This document shows positions 17,794 through 21,515 of a stretch of DNA of 21,515 nt, piece after piece (position 1 is the first letter of the stretch; the number at the start of each line of letters is the position of its first letter). Source of the DNA: Clostridiales bacterium. GTDB taxonomy: Bacteria > Bacillota > Clostridia > Oscillospirales > Oscillospiraceae. The notes under the pieces were generated by a model that was not told the origin of the DNA, made no database searches, and saw nothing but the letters and a program-made list of their open reading frames with translations. A program made the translations under genes and the position numbers. The DNA lies in assembly GCA_021205375.1 (NCBI GenBank), contig JAJPXR010000075.1, positions 1-21,515 of the forward strand, read 5' to 3'.

Positions 17794-18399
17794 ATGGCAA
17801 GAAATATGCAGCCCATTGCCAAGCGCTGCAAGGCGCTGGGCCTGTCCCCCGCAGTGATGGGGTATTCCAAGAAAACCACCAACCGCAACCCCAAGGGCCA
17901 GATGCGCCGCAAGCAGTCTGAGTACGGGATGCAGCTCAACGAGAAGCAGAAGGTCAAGTTCGTCTATGGCGTTCAGGAGAAGCAGTTCCACGCCTATTAC
18001 GAGAAGGCCGCTGCCGCCAAGGGCATCACCGGTGAGGTCCTGCTGACCACCCTGGAGCGCCGTCTGGACAACGTGGTGTTCCGCGCCGGTTTCGCTATGA
18101 CCCGCCGCGAGGCCCGTCAGTTGGTTTCCCACGGCCACTTCCTGGTCAATGGCAAGTCGGTCAACATCCCCTCCTACCTCATCAAGGCCGGGGACACCGT
18201 CGAGGTCAAGGCCAAGAGCCGCTCTTCCGTGAAGTTCAAGCGCTTCCTGGGCGAGGACGCCATCGCCGTCACCCTGCCCGCGTGGATCGATCGCCCTGTC
18301 AAGGACGACCTGAAGGTTAATATTGTTCGTCTGCCTGAGCGTGCCGACATCGACTTCCCCGTGGAAGAGCACCTCATCGTCGAGCTTTACTCTAAGTAA
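17794..18399 (+). CDS. rpsD: 30S ribosomal protein S4
   Basis: S4 nucleates assembly of the 30S body and lines the mRNA entry tunnel. The 201 residues contain the S4 RNA-binding domain, LERRLDNVVFRAGFAMTRREARQLVSHGHFLVNGKSVNIPSYLIKAGD being its core (about residues 89-137). The N-terminal part has a single cysteine, so the four-cysteine zinc knuckle of other S4 proteins is absent. It lies inside the alpha operon, whereas in Bacillus subtilis rpsD stands alone. AAGGAGG is present nine nt before ATG. Confidence 0.98.
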   Translation: MARNMQPIAKRCKALGLSPAVMGYSKKTTNRNPKGQMRRKQSEYGMQLNEKQKVKFVYGVQEKQFHAYYEKAAAAKGITGEVLLTTLERRLDNVVFRAGFAMTRREARQLVSHGHFLVNGKSVNIPSYLIKAGDTVEVKAKSRSSVKFKRFLGEDAIAVTLPAWIDRPVKDDLKVNIVRLPERADIDFPVEEHLIVELYSK

Positions 18400-18416
18400 T
18401 TAGTAACCCTCAGATA

Positions 18417-18454
18417 TTGGTGAGCTGTCAAACCAACAAGGTACGTCTCGTACC
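18417..18454 (+). promoter_or_regulatory. Two small hairpins before rpoA
   Basis: TTGGT/ACCAA (18417-18421 with 18432-18436) and GGTACG-TCT-CGTACC (18440-18454) lie in the 79-bp rpsD-rpoA gap, ahead of the GAGGAGGG ribosome binding site. No U-tract follows, so termination is unlikely; an mRNA processing or translational role is possible. Confidence 0.4.
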
Positions 18455-18478
18455 GCAGATGAGGAGGGTAAAACTTAT

Positions 18479-19429
18479 ATGGTAGAAATCGAAAAGCCGC
18501 GCATTGAGTGCATCGAAGACCCTGGCGACAATTCGTATGGTAAATATGTTGTCGAGCCGCTGGAGCGGGGGTATGGTACGACCCTGGGCAACGCCCTGCG
18601 CCGTATCCTGCTCAGCTCCCTGCCCGGCACCGCCGTGACTACCATCAAAATCGCCGGTGTGCAGCACGAGTTCTGTACCATCCCCGGCGTGAAGGAAGAC
18701 GTAACGCAGATCGTCCTCAACGTCAAGCAGATCATCGCCAAACTGCACGGCAACGGCACCAAGCGGGTGTATATCCAGGCCAGCGGCGAGGGCAAAGTCA
18801 CCGCCGGGGACATCAAGTCCGACGGCGAGGTGGAGATCCTCAACCCGGATCTGCTCATCGCCACCCTGGGCGCTGACGCTACCCTGAACATGGAACTGAC
18901 CCTGAGCCAGGGTCGGGGCTATGTGCCCGCCGAGCGGAACAAGCCCGCGCAGACCATCATCGGCGTTATCCCGGTAGATTCCATCTATTCCCCGGTCATC
19001 AAGGTCAACTACACGGTGGAGAACACCCGTGTTGGCAACATGACCGACTACGATAAATTGACCCTGGAGGTCTGGACGGACGGCACCATCTCCGCGCGGG
19101 ACGCCGTTTCGCTGGGCGCAAAGATCCTCTGCGACCACTTCGTCCTCTTTACCGACCTGTCTGACACCGTGGGCACCCGCTCCACCGTGGTGGAGAAGCC
19201 GGAGACCCAGCACGACAAGATGCTGGAAATGACCATCGAAGAGCTGGACCTGTCTGTGCGCTCCTTCAACTGCCTGAAGCGCGCCAACATCAACACCGTC
19301 GAGGACTTGATCTCCAAGACCGAGGACGAGATGATGAAGGTTCGGAACCTGGGCCGCAAGAGCCTGGAAGAGGTCATGAACAAGCTGGCCATGATGGGCC
19401 TGAGCCTGTCCAAAGAGGAGAACAACTGA
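18479..19429 (+). CDS. rpoA: RNA polymerase alpha subunit
   Basis: Alpha dimerises to start RNA polymerase assembly and contacts UP elements and activators. The 316 residues are full length. The N-terminal domain includes [25 protein letters not shown] (26-50), the dimerisation signature, and a linker around 232-248. The C-terminal domain runs from about 250 to 310, with the DNA-contacting Arg261 ([17 protein letters not shown]) and the helix-hairpin-helix [18 protein letters not shown] is the ribosome binding site. Confidence 0.98.
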   Translation: MVEIEKPRIECIEDPGDNSYGKYVVEPLERGYGTTLGNALRRILLSSLPGTAVTTIKIAGVQHEFCTIPGVKEDVTQIVLNVKQIIAKLHGNGTKRVYIQASGEGKVTAGDIKSDGEVEILNPDLLIATLGADATLNMELTLSQGRGYVPAERNKPAQTIIGVIPVDSIYSPVIKVNYTVENTRVGNMTDYDKLTLEVWTDGTISARDAVSLGAKILCDHFVLFTDLSDTVGTRSTVVEKPETQHDKMLEMTIEELDLSVRSFNCLKRANINTVEDLISKTEDEMMKVRNLGRKSLEEVMNKLAMMGLSLSKEENN

Positions 19430-19526
19430 CCTGCCTCCCCTGCCGGGGCCGGATGCGGCCCCCTGGGGGGCGACCCACGCAACTATTACGCCTGAACCCT
19501 CAGGCTGCCCGAAGGAGTGAACAATC
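19430..19526 (+). other. rpoA-rplQ spacer with GC-rich hairpin
   Basis: GGGGCCG (19445-19451) pairs with CGGCCCC (19456-19462) around a four-base loop. No T-run follows, so rplQ is probably co-transcribed. The remaining sequence holds only the GAAGGAG ribosome binding site of rplQ. Confidence 0.5.
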
Positions 19527-19868
19527 ATGTCCGGTTATCGTAAACTTGGCAAGACTTCCGACCAGCGGAAGGCCATGCTGCGGCAGTTGACCACCGACCT
19601 GCTGACCTACGGCAAGATCAAGACCACTGTCACCCGCGCCAAGGAAGTCCAGTCCATCGCTGAGAAGATGATCACCCTGGCCAAGAAGAACGACCTGGCC
19701 GCCTATCGGCAGGCCCTGGCCTATCTGACCGTGGAGGATACCGCCAAGAAGCTCTTCGACCAGATCGGTCCCCAGTACGCCGACCGCAACGGCGGTTACA
19801 CCCGTGTGGTGCGCATTGGCTGCCGCCGGGGCGACGCCGCTGAACTGGCTTACCTGGAGCTGGTGTAA
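19527..19868 (+). CDS. rplQ: 50S ribosomal protein L17
   Basis: L17 is at the tunnel exit. The 113 residues contain [43 protein letters not shown] and the ending [25 protein letters not shown]. It is the last gene of the cluster, as usual, and is followed within 26 nt by a strong terminator. Confidence 0.98.
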   Translation: MSGYRKLGKTSDQRKAMLRQLTTDLLTYGKIKTTVTRAKEVQSIAEKMITLAKKNDLAAYRQALAYLTVEDTAKKLFDQIGPQYADRNGGYTRVVRIGCRRGDAAELAYLELV

Positions 19869-19893
19869 ACCAGAAGGTTTCCGAAACAATATC

Positions 19894-19930
19894 AAAAACG
19901 TCCGACTGTTTGACAGCCGGACGTTTTTTT
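19894..19930. terminator. Bidirectional terminator between convergent rplQ and thiD
   Basis: AAAAACGTCCG (19894-19904) pairs with 19918-19928, and CTGT (19906-19909) pairs with ACAG (19913-19916) around a three-base loop after an A/C mismatch. Seven T follow on the plus strand, and five T follow in the minus-strand reading. It serves both the ribosomal cluster and thiD, whose stop codon lies 16 nt away. Confidence 0.93.
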
Positions 19931-19945
19931 CGTGTTTTTGGTTGT

Positions 19946-20731
19946 TTACAGGTTCCAACCGTGCCACAGGGGACCGCTCCCCTGCCCCAGGTCCAGCATG
20001 GCCTCCAGCGTCCCGGTGAGGTAGGCTTTGGCCTCGGCCACCGCGTTCTCCAGCGTCAGGCCCTTCGCCAGTCCGCTGGCGATGGCGGAGGAGAGGGTGC
20101 AGCCGGTGCCGTGGGTATTGGGGTTGTCGATGCGCTGGCCCCTGTACCAATGGGCTTCGCCCTGCCAGTAGAGCAGGTCGTTGGCGTCCCCTGTGCGGTG
20201 TCCGCCCTTGCAGAGGACGGCGCAGCCACATTCCTCGCTGATGACGCGGGCGGTGGCGACCATGTCCTCTGCCGTGCGGATGCTCCGCCCGGAGAGGACT
20301 TCTGCCTCTGCCAGGTTGGGCGTCGCCAGGGTCGCCAGGGGCAACAGGCGGCGTTTCAGCGTTTCAATGGCCTCTTCCGAAATCAACCTGGAGCCGGAAG
20401 TGGCCACCATCACCGGGTCCACCACCAGGTTTTCCACATGGTACTCGGCCAGCTTGTCCGCGATCGTCTCGATCAGCGGTGCGGAGGACACCATCCCGGT
20501 TTTGACCGCCTGGGGGCGGATGTCGGTGAATACGCAGTCGAGCTGTTGGGCCAGAAAGTCCGGCGTGACCTCCTGCACCCCGTAAACGCCGGTGGTGTTC
20601 TGGGCGGTCAAAGCGGTGATACAGCTCATGCCGTAGACCCCGCAGCAGGTCATGGTTTTCAGGTCGGCCTGGATACCGGCCCCGCCGGAACAGTCGCTCC
20701 CGGCGATGGTCAACGCAATGGGCAGTTTCAT
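19946..20731 (-). CDS. thiD: Hydroxymethylpyrimidine / phosphomethylpyrimidine kinase
   Basis: ThiD phosphorylates HMP and then HMP-P to HMP-PP, the pyrimidine half of thiamine. The 261 residues are family length for the ribokinase-fold enzyme. Visible are TIAGSDCSGGAGIQADLKT (8-26) binding the substrate, VVDPVMVATSG (103-113), CKGGHRTG (174-181) and NTHGTGCTLSSAIA (205-218) with the anion hole and Cys211. The ATG at 20731 is preceded by GGAGG and overlaps the thiE stop as ATGA; longer in-frame starts lie inside thiE and are rejected. Transcription converges on the ribosomal cluster. Confidence 0.97.
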   Translation of the reverse strand: MKLPIALTIAGSDCSGGAGIQADLKTMTCCGVYGMSCITALTAQNTTGVYGVQEVTPDFLAQQLDCVFTDIRPQAVKTGMVSSAPLIETIADKLAEYHVENLVVDPVMVATSGSRLISEEAIETLKRRLLPLATLATPNLAEAEVLSGRSIRTAEDMVATARVISEECGCAVLCKGGHRTGDANDLLYWQGEAHWYRGQRIDNPNTHGTGCTLSSAIASGLAKGLTLENAVAEAKAYLTGTLEAMLDLGQGSGPLWHGWNL

Positions 20732-21384
20732 AGTGTCCTCCCCTCCCCTACTGTCTGTTTTGCCAGCGCCAGCATGTGCTGGGTGGCGGCGGCGGGGTCC
20801 GGCTGTGCAAAAAGGGCGCTGATAACGGCCACGCCGTCGATGCCCGTCCCCGCCAGGGACAGCACGTTCTCCGCGTTGATGCCGCCAATGGCTACCACCG
20901 GCAGGGGCGTGGCGGCGCAAATCTCGGAAAGACCCTGATGGGTCAGCACCGTCACGTTGGGCTTGGTGTGGCTGCCGAACACCGCGCCGGAGCCGAAATA
21001 GTCGCACCCCGCTGCAAGCGCGGCTTTGGCCTCGGCCACGTTGTGGACGCTGGTGCCGATCCACTTGTCCGGCCCCAGAATGGCTCTGGCCTGTTGAATG
21101 GCCATGTCGTCTTGGCCCACGTGGACGCCGTCGGCGTCCACCGCCTTGGCTACGGCCACGTTGTCGTTGATGATGAGGGGCACATCATACCTGGCGCAGA
21201 GGGGCTTCAGCCCCCAGGCCAGCCGGAGAAAGTCCTCGTCCCCCAGCTCCTTCTCCCGGAGCTGGAGGCAGGTGGCACCGGCGGAAAGCACCTGCTCCAC
21301 CGGCTCCGTCAGCGGCTGGCCTGGCCGGAGCCAGCTCCGGTCGGTGATGGCGTAGAGCAGCATTGCCTCACGGACTGATTTCAT
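20728..21384 (-). CDS. thiE: Thiamine-phosphate synthase
   Basis: ThiE joins HMP-PP with thiazole phosphate to make thiamine phosphate, using the product of its neighbour thiD. The 218-residue TIM barrel shows LQLREKE (40-46), INDNVAVA (72-79), DGVHVGQDD (85-93), GTSVHN (110-115), GAVFGSHTKPN (133-143) and AIGGINAENV (165-174). The start is preceded by AAGGCGGTG, one mismatch from a perfect ribosome binding site. No TPP riboswitch is visible in the 131 bp upstream inside the window. Other thi genes may lie further upstream, beyond the window. Confidence 0.97.
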   Translation of the reverse strand: MKSVREAMLLYAITDRSWLRPGQPLTEPVEQVLSAGATCLQLREKELGDEDFLRLAWGLKPLCARYDVPLIINDNVAVAKAVDADGVHVGQDDMAIQQARAILGPDKWIGTSVHNVAEAKAALAAGCDYFGSGAVFGSHTKPNVTVLTHQGLSEICAATPLPVVAIGGINAENVLSLAGTGIDGVAVISALFAQPDPAAATQHMLALAKQTVGEGRTL

Positions 21385-21465
21385 TGTGTCACCGCCTTTT
21401 TCTGTTAGGAAATTTAGTTGTTTCGTTATTCCCTTGAGTCAGCCTTTACGATATTTTCGGCGGAA

Positions 21466-21512
21466 ACCCCTCCACCATGCTTCGCATGGTCCCCCTCCCC
21501 TTTCAGGGGAGG
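21466..21512. repeat. Double-hairpin extragenic repeat at the window edge
   Basis: Two perfect hairpins follow each other, both with a TTC loop: ACCATGC/GCATGGT (21474-21490) and CCTCCCCT/AGGGGAGG (21494-21512). The compact paired-palindrome form resembles the short intergenic repeats scattered in genomes of gut Clostridia. Only one copy is in this window, so repetition is inferred from form and memory of similar sequences. Confidence 0.55.
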
Positions 21513-21515
21513 CGA

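Noticed and set aside
21385..21515. TPP riboswitch upstream of thiE
   Set aside because: The conserved CTGAGA and ACCTGATCTGG-type segments are absent on the minus strand in this stretch.

Overview
The window is a core-genome segment from a fairly GC-rich Gram-positive bacterium. It most resembles the Clostridia, probably a gut Oscillospiraceae relative such as the Flavonifractor/Oscillibacter group. That placement is inference, based on the gene order (map, a KOW-domain gene, infA, rpmJ, rpsM, rpsK, rpsD, rpoA, rplQ), the strong AGGAGG ribosome binding sites, zinc-type S14, L24, L36 and adenylate kinase, and an ATP-type PEP carboxykinase. No tRNA, rRNA, CRISPR array, phage gene or transposase gene is present.

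Layout. (1) Positions 28-2866, minus strand: pckA, which loses its C-terminus at a poly-G junction near the window edge, and eno. Each has its own promoter, and eno ends in a strong terminator. (2) Positions 2867-3715: a long divergent control region. It holds a 16-bp tandem duplication, an inverted-repeat element of about 160 bp, a near-consensus leftward promoter (TTGACA-17-TATACT) that would give eno a structured leader of about 430 nt, and the rightward promoter (TTGACG-17-TATGAT) of the ribosomal cluster. (3) Positions 3716-10569: the S10 operon and first half of spc: rpsJ, rplC, rplD, rplW, rplB, rpsS, rplV, rpsC, rplP, rpmC, rpsQ, rplN, rplX, rplE, rpsN. (4) Positions 10570-10984: an unusual break inside the spc operon with a GC-rich hairpin, an intrinsic terminator, a new promoter and a structured leader ending in an attenuator-like hairpin. 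(5) Positions 10985-19868: rpsH, rplF, rplR, rpsE, rpmD, rplO, secY, adk, map, a KOW-domain gene, infA, rpmJ, rpsM, rpsK, rpsD, rpoA, rplQ, closed by a bidirectional terminator. (6) Positions 19946-21384, minus strand: thiE-thiD, two thiamine-synthesis genes overlapping by ATGA. (7) The right edge carries a double-hairpin repeat.

The ribosomal genes build the 30S and 50S subunits. They are co-transcribed with the Sec translocon channel, adenylate kinase, methionine aminopeptidase, IF-1 and the RNA polymerase alpha subunit, so translation, N-terminal processing, secretion and transcription capacity are produced together. Genes are packed tightly, and at eight junctions the stop codon TAA is the first part of the next Shine-Dalgarno (TAAGGAGG). 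I found no clearly new multi-gene system. The points worth following up are regulatory (the eno leader RNA, the S10 leader, the rpsJ-rplC gap, the rpsN-rpsH break) and a few protein oddities (S3 low-complexity tail, L3 tail repeat, MetAP insertion between two metal ligands, truncated PEPCK).
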